Shown: positions 32,433 through 42,947 of the stretch, piece after piece
How the letters are laid out: each line of letters begins with the position of its first letter
How positions within the stretch are numbered: position 1 is the first letter of the stretch
NCBI GenBank assembly: GCA_039545295.1
Contig: BCIK01000011.1
Span: forward strand, 248,001-312,000
Length of the DNA stretch: 64,000 bases
Direction: 5' to 3'
Origin: Udeniomyces pyricola
Lineage: Eukaryota; Basidiomycota; Tremellomycetes; Cystofilobasidiales; Mrakiaceae
Translations under genes and position numbers: made by a program
The notes under the pieces: model-generated
What the model was told of the DNA's origin: nothing
Seen by the model: only the letters and a program-made list of their open reading frames with translations
The model's database searches: none

Positions 32433-34197
32433 ATGGTCCTCGTTCTCATCATTGGCGACCTTCATATCCCAGACCGCGTCTCGGATCTTCCTCCTAAGTT
32501 TAAAAGGCTCCTTGTGCGTTTCTCAATCTGGCCCGGACCTCATGGGTGCAAGAGCGCAAGTGGACAACGGGGGGATGCGATTTAGCAACGCGTCGTGCTT
32601 TGTAGACCATTACGGTTGTCTGGTAGCTTTAGTAAGCTGATGAGTCTTTTTGTTGTGTTCCATCGGAACATCCTTACTACAGGTACCTGGTCGGTCGTCA
32701 TTTTCTTTTCCTCCAAAGACCGGCCAAAGGTCACGTTCTCACGAACGCGTCGCGTGAATTCACCCTTGCACCCTCCCTTCCCTTGACCCATCATCTTTCT
32801 GAATTTCCCATCTATCTTGCTCCGCTACCCTTCTCACACACACACTCACTTTGATGTTCAACAATCCAGGTAAGATTCAACAAATCATCTGTACCGGTAA
32901 CGTGTGTGATAAAGAAACGCACGAGTACCTTCGTTCGATCGCGCCAGATGTCCACGTCGTACGGGGGGACACTGATGAGGTAAAGATTCCGCTGTGATGT
33001 AACCACTCATTACCCTACTTTCTCTCCTTGAACAAATCAACCTCTCTCATTGTACTAATGTGACACTCCTTTGGTTCGTCTGGGATGCTTTTCATCTCTC
33101 GGTTTCTGTAGAACCCACACTACCCCTTGAGCATCACGCTTCCCCACCCCCCAAGCCTTCGGATCGGTGTTCTCGGAGGACAGCAGGTCATCCCACCAGG
33201 GGACGAACACAGTCTCGCAGCACTGGCTAGACAAATGGACGTCGATGTCTTGGTAACTGGGGGCACGCACAAGTGAGGACACCAGGTTTTAGAAGATGGT
33301 CGGGGGGGGGGGGAGCGGGAGCAAGGAATCGAAGCGATCGTCGTCCACTGATCAACTCTCCTCAACCATGTCGTTTCTACCCCACATGTGTGCAACTTTG
33401 TCCTCTTTGGATGATTGAGTACAGGTTCGAGTCTTTTGAGTCTGAAGGTCGTTTCTTTATCAACCCTGGATCGGCCACCGGAGCATGGACGGGTCTGCAA
33501 CCCGGGTGCGTCCACCTTTCATCTAGTCTCCAATCTCACATGGGATCTGATCCTAGACTCCGATATGCAGTCTCAGCACAACCATGTTCAACTGCGCTTT
33601 CTTCAACTAAGTGATCATGTATACCGAGCATAACTTGATTAATCCTCTTCTTCCCCTTGTCCTGGCTCTTTTATTGGGCTTGCTTCTTGGCGGTTGCATC
33701 CATTCATCCATCTCATCTTTTTCTTGTACCTTGTACAGCGAGCCAATAACACCCTCTTTTGCGCTGATGGACATCCAAGGGCCTCAAGTGGTCACTTATG
33801 TCTACTCTCTCGTAGAAGGCGACGTACGTGCTTTTTTTTCTCTCCAAAACCTAAAAGAAGAGCCAAAGAACAGAACATTCCCGAGTCCCTGTGCTTTGCT
33901 TTCCCATCTCGCCTATATCCTCCATTGGACTCCTTCATTGATCCCAAACGGTTCAGCTTAGAGGGGGAGGGGAGATCGAAAGAAGAAGATTCAACAAACA
34001 AACAAAAAAACTGATCAACTGTGGATTCATCTGCCTATTTCGAATCTATGATCCCCCTCATCTTCTTGATCCCAATCTCATCCCACGGACTCGGGACGCG
34101 CCGCTCGTTCGTTCAAACTAATCCAAACCCATCCAATCAGGTCAAGGTCGAGAAAGTCGAGTACCGAAAGTCGATCGAGACGTCTCCGTCGAGATAG
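32433..34197 (+). CDS. VPS29: Retromer subunit VPS29
   Basis: VPS29 has a metallophosphatase-like fold and joins VPS35 in the retromer complex for endosome-to-Golgi recycling. Exon 1 starts at ATG 32433: [20 protein letters not shown], then PKFKRLL. A 7-nt micro-exon (32683-32689) supplies VPG. The next exon gives [20 protein letters not shown] and [10 protein letters not shown]. Then [74 protein letters not shown] and, after another intron, [29 protein letters not shown] and [18 protein letters not shown] with TAG at 34195-34197. Two of the positions that bind metal in mammalian VPS29 are Gly here (in LGGQ and TGGTH), as in budding yeast, so catalysis is unlikely. The protein is probably a pure scaffold. 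Confidence 0.94.
32683..32689 (+). other. VPS29: 7-nt micro-exon of VPS29
   Basis: The bases GTACCTG lie between a CTACAG acceptor and a GTCGGT donor. They join ...PKFKRLL (phase 0) to ...GTAAGATTCAACAAATC (phase 1), giving the family-invariant L-L-V-P-G-K-I-Q. No other reading of the flanking exons yields this motif. mRNA use is inferred. Confidence 0.7.
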
Positions 34198-34794
34198 ACC
34201 ATAGTTCACTTTGATGACTCTACGAGAACGCACGTCGCATCGCGCGCGCTCGGGCATGCGCGCACGGAGAGAGAAGGAATCGGCACGGGTCGTTCAGAAG
34301 AAGTTGCGTTGACAACAAAGGGTAAGGACTAGAGCAGGATAACAGGATGGTCAATCAAGGTTGAGATCGAGATGGGGTTTTTCAAGTACTGGAGGTCAAT
34401 GAAATGACTTGATTATGAAAAGAACAAGTTTGATGGTCGTGTGGGAAATATATGTATACATGAGTAGACGGACGGAAGATACGTATACATAGTCGACGAG
34501 ATAGATATCATCCAAGCGGTGCAATTCTATGACGCACGTGAATTGTTGGCCGGCACTTTGCAGCTGGGCCCATCTGGGCGAGCAGTCGATGTCTTTCTTC
34601 TCTTTTGACCTCGTCAACATTTCCTTAGAAACCTTTCATCCCTCCCCTCATTCTCCATCTAACCCTCTCTCGCTCAGTCATGGCCTAAACCAGGATTCCT
34701 ACCGTTGGACCGTCACAGCCATCAGTCTCCCAGAAATCCATCCACCCGCCTACCACTCCTGTAAGCCCTTTCTTCCCCCTTCCTCCCTTTTCTT

Positions 34795-34813
34795 CCCCCC
34801 CCCCCCCCCCCCC
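34795..34813. repeat. Poly-C homopolymer
   Basis: A run of 19 C followed by more C-rich sequence. The length is likely unreliable in sequencing. Confidence 0.9.
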
Positions 34814-35008
34814 GCCCCGCCCTGCCTTCCCTCACCACCCATCCCATCCCATCCCGTTTCCAAACCCCCCAACCCAAAACCATACATGATGAAGAACCAA
34901 TATGTGCTCTTTCCTATCCAAGCCTCATCTTTCAAAATCGAAGATGGAGGCTTGGTATGATGAATACATACGAATTAATCTTCTCTCTGATCTTTCAAGA
35001 ACAAAAAA

Positions 35009-35030
35009 ACACACACACACACACACACAC
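35009..35030. repeat. (AC)n microsatellite
   Basis: Eleven AC units in the spacer downstream of VPS29. Confidence 0.9.
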
Positions 35031-36029
35031 CATTCCTTCTTCAAACCCCCTACCTCTCTTGTTTATGACCGGTTGGATGACTGACCTATGCATTCTTTTC
35101 TGTCGCGTTGATGTCATTTCATCCCTTTTCCGTTTAGTAGCTTATCTGCCCCCCCCCCCTCCACAAAGAAAAAAAACACAACGAATTTACTGTGATATGA
35201 GAGCGATATATATCTCTGGCACACTAATACATCAACTTTGATCTCTCACGACCTTCCTTCATCAAACAAACCCAACCAACCAAACCCGACTTACTACCTC
35301 GACCCCCCGAAATTCCAAACCTCCCAACGCTACACACACACACACATCCTTTTAATTCCCTCTTGATCCCTTAAAGCGTTGACTGACTGTAGCTCCAATT
35401 CACCGGCTCACCCTCACGCAAACAATCACTCACTCACCCACTCACTCACTCACTCAATGAACTTCAATTCAACGCGCTTGAGGACTCCTTCTTCCTCTTG
35501 TCAATCTTAACTTGACGCGACGACGACGACCTTCCAAGACAAACCCCATGAAACCAAGAACCTCTCCCTCAAAATCAATCAAAGTGCAATCAATTCAAAC
35601 TAACTAAGTTACTCTGTGTAAGTCCAAGTCAAAACGACTCTTTCCCCCTTTGACACCCCCCCAACCCTCTTTAGCCCTCTCATCTATTTTATCTGTCGAT
35701 TTGTATGACGATCTGTATGACGATGATCGTACTATGATTCCCAAACCCCCATAGTTCTCTTTTCCTCCGTCTGTCTCTCGACAATTCGACGTGTACCCTG
35801 AAACCAAACAAGAAAGACAAAGAGAAACAAAGAGAAAGAAAAGGGGACAGACCGTTCATGAACGTCGACACTTGATGTTTTTTTTTCTTGTTTTTTTTTT
35901 TTCTTTTTCTTGACATCACGCCTGATCTACATCGGCCGACACATGAGATAACGTCGTAATATATAGTCTTCGAATCATCCCATCTCTCTCATCCATTGCC
36001 CTCTCCAGAAAAAAAAAAATATGAATCAA

Positions 36030-39000
36030 TCACAATCTCGCCTTCTCGACCCTCGCCTTCTTGCTTTCTTCCCTCACAACAGGCGCAACCCCATCCTCTT
36101 CCTTACCCGCCCTCGTCGTCGTTGTGACGGCGGCGGCTGCGGCGGCCGCTGCTCGATCAAACATCGCTCGGACTTCCTCACAGGCCCATTGGAGGTTCGC
36201 TTTAAGTTCTTCGGCTCGTTGGGGGGCTTGAGAGGTGATGATCCATCGGAGGTAGTCGTCACCGATGGAATACGAGAGACCGTACCCGGTCGGGACGACT
36301 GGGAAAGGAAAAAAAAAAAAAAAAAGACCGAAGATGAGATTCAAGAGGAGCGTGGGACAAGAGAGAAGCAAAGACAAGAACAAGAGTGGGGAGGTCAGGG
36401 ATTAATTAGATCCTTTTTGTTCTGTTTCGTTTCGCTTTGTATTTTGAAACGCGAACTCACCTTCGCCATAACCCCACCCATCCAAATACTCGCTTCCCAA
36501 CTGACTTGTGCTCATCTCCCAACAACTACTCTTCCCAAACGCCGCGTCCTCGAACAGCGCCGGGAGCGGTTCGTTTGGGGCCAAGGATTTCTTGAGGCCA
36601 AAGAGGTGACGGTCGACGCCGAGGCCGTCGGCGGCGAGGGAGGCGTATTGAAGGTGACGCGTGACGGCGGCTCGGAAGAGGGTCACTCGATGAGCGTCCT
36701 GTAAGAGACAGGCAGAAATGGGACAACACGAACAAAAAAAATGAAAGTTGGGGAGAAGGAGAAGGGTGAGAGAGGGGGGGGGGGGAGAGAGGAGAGAATC
36801 AATGAATCAGAACCCCTCAATCCACAACTACAAGACCAAAACAAACAAACAAACAAACAAAAACGATGGAAACGAATGTTATCGACAAGGACATCGGACT
36901 CACGCTCTCGCCTTCCCTCAACATACTCTCGACCCACTCCTTGGCTTCACTCGAAGCGGACCGGATGACTTCCGTCCGACCGAGTTTAAACTTGCGCGTT
37001 TGAGCGGATTCGTAAGCGGCACCCATCCGACCTTCGAGCTTGTAGAAAGCGAGGTGCTTGACGAGTTGAGCCCAGGCATCGGGCGAGCACTTGGATCGTT
37101 TGATCAGGTTCTCTGACAAGACAAAAAGAAAGGAAAGGAAGAAGAAAGAAGAAACAAAAAACGTAAAGGGAGGGGGGAGAAGGCTTGATGAGAAGAGCAC
37201 GCGGACGGTGGGAAGTTGATGAGAAGGGGTATGGATAGCGCAGTTACTTACTACCGTACCCCGTGTAATGAAGGGCCTAAAAAAGAAGGCAGAGGAGAAA
37301 AGAACATGCGGGCGATAGAGAGAAACCCGAGTCAGTTCATCGAGTCCTCCAGTCCCGCTGCTTGCCTACCACAAGATACAGCAAAAAGAGAAAAACAGAA
37401 AAAGATGAAGGAAGTGCTCTAGGACCAAATACTCACCTCGAGCTTGTGGTTCCCCATCGTTTCTCCGTGAATCTTCCTTGCGCTCTCAATGTCGTCCTTG
37501 GCTTTTCCGTCGAGGACCCATCCAAGCTCGACGGGTCGGACCGCCTTGTTGCCCTTCGAGGCCGATGGCTCGAGATCAATCTTGTTATGGGCCAAGGAAG
37601 AGAGGATGAATTCGTTGAGCCGAAGCGTGGGAGTGCCATCGAGCAGAGAATGCTCGCCGTTGAAGCCAGAGGAACCAGATGGGAACACGATCACTGTCGA
37701 TGGAAACACCATGAGACGACAAGAAAGAAAATCTCAGTCCAAAGTCCGACGTTCATGTTGATTTTTCTCTTTCGCCTCGTTTGTCCTAGTGTGTAGCATC
37801 ATGCCAAGAAGCGATAAACTCCCCAGGAAATCGAGCACCAAAGACACACTCACAATCGTGCTTATCAAACCACCGGTTCTTCCCGACTGTTCCCTTTCCA
37901 GTCCCGCCGTTCGCCTCCCCAGGCTGAGCCCCTCCCACCCACAGTCGCCAGGACCGCTCTTCAAGCTGGCGAGAACCTTTGGGCGCAGAAGTTGTCGTTC
38001 CGATCGGATCGGTATCGTCGAGTGAGACAACGAGGATTGAGGACTCAATAGCTTGGAGGGTCGCAGTGTTCTTGGGCGAAAGCGATACGAGGTGGTCTCG
38101 AGCCTGGTTCGAATCGAAAGATGAAGACCCGTTGATTTAACAAGTGAGACATATCATATCAGAGTGAATCGATGAACGGCTGGGAAATTAATCATGTGAG
38201 TGAAAAATGACGGTATCCTCACCTTGGTCCAAACATCTCGGTGCTGCGTAGTCAAGAGTCCAACATCAGGTCCTTGTTCATTCCCTGCCATTGCAATCAC
38301 CTCCTGGAACGCTCTGTCATCGGAAAACAAAAAAAGGTCAAAATCTCCGTCATGTACGAACTAGAACGCTCGCAACCGTTAATCGAGAACCGAAAGGGAA
38401 GGTAAGCGTACCTGTCAATCTCAGTGGCTCCCAGGCCGCCAATCTCCACTTTGAAGTAGCGTCCGTTGCGCATAACAACGACGTGATTGTTTTCGGTTGT
38501 CGGATATCGGGTGTATGTATCGTTGGGAATGGTTGGGATTCGGGAGGTGTTAAAGCTGAAGAGTCACTCACCGACGGCGTCAGTCAAACCAAGAAAGAAA
38601 TCAATGCACGACCCGCACAAAACGCTCATAAACGACTGACAGGTTGACGTAGGAAGACATGTCTAGTGGAGTTTGCTTCACCCGTTCCGGCTCAAGAGTT
38701 TGACTGCAATCTCAATCACAGAATGTGTCAGGACGGGGTCGGTGCATCTCTTAGAGCACATTTGTAAACGGAAAGCTGACCTATCGACTAAGCCCCGAAA
38801 ATCGTCGATGGCGACGATAAGCTCGGCAGCACGCCGAGTCTGAGACGTTGGTGAATTGGGTTGGTCCTTGTGAATGTAGAAGTAGTTGACCCAAGGAACG
38901 ACGGGATCCCTGCGTGCAAACACAAGCGAGATTAGTCAACAACATCATCAACTCGCCGTTCACCAGTATCCGTTTTTGCTTTCACCTGGACAGCAAATGA

Positions 39001-39603
39001 GGTCAGGAGTTGTTCCTGTCAAGCCTCGTTTGGCTGAGGAAACTCACCTGTATCCCATGTAGCTGTACTCATCAAACCACTCCCTCAACCAACTCTCCCT
39101 TCCTTCCGCCGTCGCCCTCTTCTCGAGCCGACTCTGGAGCACCTTTGCTTGCTCGCTGCCCTCAAAATCCCTGACGATACGCTCACTCTTGGTGTACTCT
39201 TCGGAAGTGAGATGAGGCTTGAGGGTCGTAAGATAGAGAGCAAGCGTCTGCGAGAGCTGAGGCACAGGAAGCGAGGGGAGATGGGGTTGGTAGCGCAGCA
39301 TAGGCGGGAGAGAGGGGTCAGACTGAGGTTCCGAGGCTCGGGGAGCAGCAGCAGAAGCCGAGGAAGCTTTGCGGTTGGAAGCGCGAGCGACCTGGAAAAC
39401 GGTCGGACATTCCATGCAAAACGAAGGATGAGAGATGGATACGAGAGAGAAGTTGTTAGGAAGGGAAAAATAAAGGGGAAGGACAAGGAGAAGGGTAGAC
39501 GTCAACGCAATGGATCGTTTGAGCATCGTGAGTGAGGGAGGATACAAGAAGATGATGCACTGACCTGGGAGAGACGAGTAGCGACGGGACGATTAGCAAC
39601 CAT
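36030..39603 (-). CDS. CAT2: Carnitine O-acetyltransferase, probably mitochondrial and peroxisomal
   Basis: The enzyme moves acetyl groups between CoA and carnitine so that acetyl units can cross organelle membranes. It starts MVANRPVATRLSQ (exon 1, 39603-39565) and then VARASNRKASSASAAAPRAS, an Arg/Ser/Ala-rich, acid-free leader typical of mitochondrial import. The family order follows: LPSLPVPQLSQTLALYLTTL, SWLREWFDEYSYMGYRDPVV, PWVNYFYIHKDQ, SSYVNLFNTSRIPTIPNDTY, HVVVMRNGRYFKVEI, then SSGFNGEHSLLDGTPTLRLN, where the His of EHS is the catalytic base. Next are YGKNLIKRSKCSPDAWAQLV, YESAQTRKFKLGRTEVIRSA, EMSTSQLGSEYLDGWGYGE (the STS motif) and VVPTGYGLSYSIGDDYLRWI. An Ala-rich tail ends in KARL. 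A-R-L fits the type-1 peroxisomal signal. The last stop is at 36030. Dual targeting would parallel yeast Cat2. A poly-A run at about 36308-36325 lies in the last intron. Confidence 0.93.
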
Positions 39604-40415
39604 GTTGATGAGTGATCGCTGAGTGAGCATGCGGGAAAGGTGAAAAGATTGATGGGTGGTGGGTGTGGGTGTGGGGAGTCAAGACGAGAGGCTGGTGGGA
39701 AACTGTCAAAGAGGAGGAGCCGGAGCTCGGCTTCTTTGCCGGTCGGGCGCGACAACTTAGCCGGTTCCTTCCGACAGAAATCTCGTCCTTGACGACGTAC
39801 TGATCCCCGGCGCACGTCATGCCAATCCAATTCCCGCCTCAGTCCTAGTCCGCCTCAGTCACCAATTCGATCAGAGAGTATCGTCCAAAGGCATCACATG
39901 GGACAAACAAAAGTGCACAAGAAAAGAAAGAAAAGGAAAGCCGGCACAGCCGCATATTGACACAAGACCCAAGAAAGAGGAAGCTATATGGTAAAACGTA
40001 CGAACGTCAGGAGCAGCATACAGCCTATCACAGGAGAAGAACGGACGCGGGGAACACATAAAACAGAGCGGCGATGCGGGTCATGATAAGCGATACAAAA
40101 GAAAGGAAGGCCGGCAGCGCCAACAATCTGGTAAGGGAGGCTCAAAGGGAAAGAGTTTTGACGATGAAAAGATACGTTTGACTAGAAGTCAAAAGAGTAA
40201 GAGGAACAAAAGGTTACGTGATCGTGTGTTGTTATAGGGGGCGTAGAGATTCGGGTACCGGTAGCGCGCAGGGAAGGGGGGAAGGGGCAAGGAAGGCAGA
40301 GTATAGCCTTGTGTCGTGATCAACACAAGAGGAGAGGAGTGGGGAGAAGAGCGAGGAGAAGAGAGATGTGAATGCAAGAGAGAAGACGCGAAAGTACGAT
40401 AACACGATTGAGTAT
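39604..40415. other. Spacer between acetyltransferase start and next gene's end
   Basis: About 800 bases, both neighbours on the minus strand. It includes the acetyltransferase promoter (close to 39604) and the 3' region of the next gene. Two short minus frames (39871-40059, 40189-40422) are Ser/Leu/Pro-rich simple sequence. I could not splice either convincingly onto the upstream gene. Confidence 0.35.
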
Positions 40416-41991
40416 TCACCACTGAAAAAGTAATGACGGATCAGGCCGGAATCAGTAAAGGTCCAACCGTAGTCACAAGTGACAGATCATTACCATGGCG
40501 TGAACGTTTGATCTACTCTGAACACCTACCTCGTCATCGCCCGGCTCACTACCATCTGCGAGAAGCCAAGAAAGCGAGACTCGCAACTCCCTGATCAAGG
40601 GAAGGAGGTCCTTTGTGGGAACCCTGGCAGGCGGGAGGATAGATGTACGGACCCGACGAATCACATTGTTAGATGGTGATATTCGGGACAAGACACTAGA
40701 GGCAATCAAGGTCTGGGTCTCACCTCAGTTCGCATCGAAAATAGTGAAGAAGATCAGAACACGCAAGTGACTGGGCGATACCGTTAATGCGACGAATCTC
40801 GACGCAGGCTGCCGGTAGAAAGAGTAAGTTGCAAAAGAAGAGAGGGATGACGAGAACAGACAATTGGGTAACGCAGCAGACGCAGCAAAAACAAGGGATT
40901 ACCCGACATCAGAGCGGTTCCCTTGGCAGACTTTAAACTCGCAGGACATCGGCTATGACGCGTTTAGGACAAGGGCAGAGCTCACTACTTACTTTCTGTG
41001 TCAGTGCTTGCGCTCATCCAAGAGGCAATAAGGTGTCGAAACTCGTCTGCAGGTCCCAACATAGTTAGGATCAGAATTCGGATAGGGTGCCCCAATGCAG
41101 AAGAAAGGGAGAGAAGAGGGAAGAAGAACCATGATGAGTCAGCCACAGTTAAGCTTCCAGCATCTTCCAGGCTCAATCCTATCTGTCCTTCCGCGTGGTT
41201 CAGTCGCCCGCTCTGCCGGTATGACGTCTCTACTGGTTTTCCAAGACCTCAGATTCCGATGCCTTAACACATTCGAAACCAGAAAGAAAAAAGTTTGAAC
41301 TGACAGTTGACCCACTGATGCACCCCGAGCTCGCCTTTGCGGTCCCAGGCGATAAGAGCGCGTTCGATGAGAAAGACCGAGAGCTCAGAGGGCGATTCTG
41401 ACTCATCGTCGGCGGTGACCGAGGCTGCCGTCGAGGACCCTGGGGACATGGAGAGACGGGAAGGGGGACCAATGTCTTCAACCTCGAGAGGGTCCATGGA
41501 GACTGAGAGCCGCATGAATTTGACGTTAGCATAGTGGGAACACAGAGCAAGCCAGGAGAGGGCATACATGCAGAGAAGGCTAGGCAAAGAGCCCAGGAAA
41601 TTGTGGAGCGTGCCACAGATAGGTCTGGGCTCCAAGGACATCAGGGCTCACAGATGGCATCTTCGTCTCCCAACTCTTCAGTCTCAACCTCGCTGCGATA
41701 TTCGATGTGGGCGAACTCGGGACTGGCCGATAGCATTTTATCGAGCGGGTTGCCGGTGGAGATGCCAAGAGACAACACAGCTGGGGGCGAAGGTGAGCGA
41801 GCCCACTCGTCGGTCTTCATTGTCGAAGGCGACCCTGAAGAACAAGCACTGACGTCGAAGGAAAGGATGCGTCGACCGCTCGTCGTTCGGCCTCGCACTC
41901 GCTGCGGCTCGGATGAGGGCTGGGATTGACGACGGCGAGAGGATCGAGGGTCGAGATAAGCACTTGGCGGGGAGGCGAGGAGGGAAGACAT
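40416..41991 (-). CDS. Unrecognised multi-exon protein, about 300-330 residues
   Basis: I do not recognise it. ATG 41991 gives MSSLLASPPSAYLDPRSSRR, then a disordered basic/Ser segment and an acidic EYRSEVETEELGDEDAI. A GTGAGC donor near 41652 and a CTCTCAG acceptor near 41508 (branch site TGCTAAC) join FSMDPLEVEDIGPPSRLSMS, then SELSVFLIERALIAWDRKGE and LGVHQWVN. Later short exons read EFRHLIASWMSASTDTE, CPASLKSAKGTALMS, CVEIRRINGIAQSLACSDLL, HYFRCELR and TKDLLPLIRELRVSLSWLLA. The last exon ends either as GDDE-W-stop at 40416 after an intron or, if that intron is retained, at 40473. The second half is helical with conserved-looking Cys and Trp positions. Several exon joins are tentative. Confidence 0.5.
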
Positions 41992-42947
41992 GTCAAGAGC
42001 GGTGGGCCGGAGTTGAGGAAGAAGGGTACGTGCTGGCAGTCGTCGGGGGAGGGATAGGAAGGGAGTGGGGGTCGTCCGGTCGTTGTTGAGGAGGATGATT
42101 TGGACACCAGAACCAATCCCAAGCTCGAAAAGGGGAGAAGGAAATCAAAGTGGAACCTTCTCTTTCTCAACAGAAAAGGGGAACGCCTTCGATCAATCGA
42201 AGGAAGGGGGAAGGAACCGAGTTCCAGAACACGGGAATATGCATAATGCAGAGTGGCTTCGCTTTCTCGACTCTTTGCGGTTAGTAATCATCCCCCTTTG
42301 TTTGGTCAAACTTAAGTTTCTTGCGACCTTTTATCGGTACGTACGCGTGCTCTTTTCATTAGTCCAGCAACCCTTGGCCAGTGTTCCACGATACACCAAT
42401 TGCAGAGCATGTCAGGTAGACGTGCTGTGGCGATGAGTGAAGAAGGCATATATATATATAGGTGCGCACGTTTACGTCGATGTCGTCTTTCTCAACTAGC
42501 TGCTTTTAATTAAATAGATGAAGTATTCGTTGCTGTTTTTCCGGATCCTTTCTTAACGGCTTTGATCCGTTTGGATCCATCCACGTTCGATCATCGACCA
42601 TCGCCCACCCAGGCTTTGCACCGCCCTCCCCCCGGGCCAGCCCCCGCCGGTCTCCCTGTATCATCTAGCTGATAGAGACCGGCTTGCATCGATGTCGACA
42701 GCTCGGGATCATACCCCCGGTCGTCATCGGCCGGTGAAGGATTGTATGGAGATCAACCAACCGTCTCTCACTGCTTTCGTCATGATCAATGCCAGATTAC
42801 CGACTGGAACTTCCCTTCACGTGGTCCTTCACGTCACAGCTTGCGCGATTGCGATAATTGGTTGCTGCAGGTGCGCAAGTGGACGCGTCTACGAAACCAT
42901 CATCGACATCGTCGTCATCCTTCTTCCTCCCTTCTTCTACGCGCAAC
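41992..42947. promoter_or_regulatory. Divergent intergenic region
   Basis: About 950 bases upstream of both flanking genes. A tatatatatata element at 42451-42462 is TATA-like and lies some 490 bases from the NSE2 start, which is too far for a simple core promoter unless there is a long 5' leader or an unseen first exon. A longer upstream reading frame (42692-43000) ends in stop without joining NSE2. No gene is supported. Confidence 0.35.

Larger units (their letters stand above)
34198..36029. other. Convergent spacer rich in homopolymers and microsatellites
   Basis: 1.8 kb between the stops of VPS29 and the acetyltransferase. It contains 19 consecutive C at 34795-34813, an (AC)n run at 35009-35030, nine or more C near 35152, (AC)n near 35332, ACTC repeats near 35424-35458 and poly-T near 35878-35901. 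A reading frame at 34529-34960 crosses the poly-C tract and is not supported as a gene. Nothing conserved is seen. Confidence 0.55.

Noticed and set aside
34529..34960. Candidate plus-strand gene after VPS29
   Set aside because: It crosses a 19-base poly-C tract and reads as Pro/Ser runs. No motif or acceptable splice structure was found.
38101..38140. tRNA-like GGTTCGAATC box
   Set aside because: It lies within the carnitine acetyltransferase gene and no A box, acceptor stem or cloverleaf can be formed around it.
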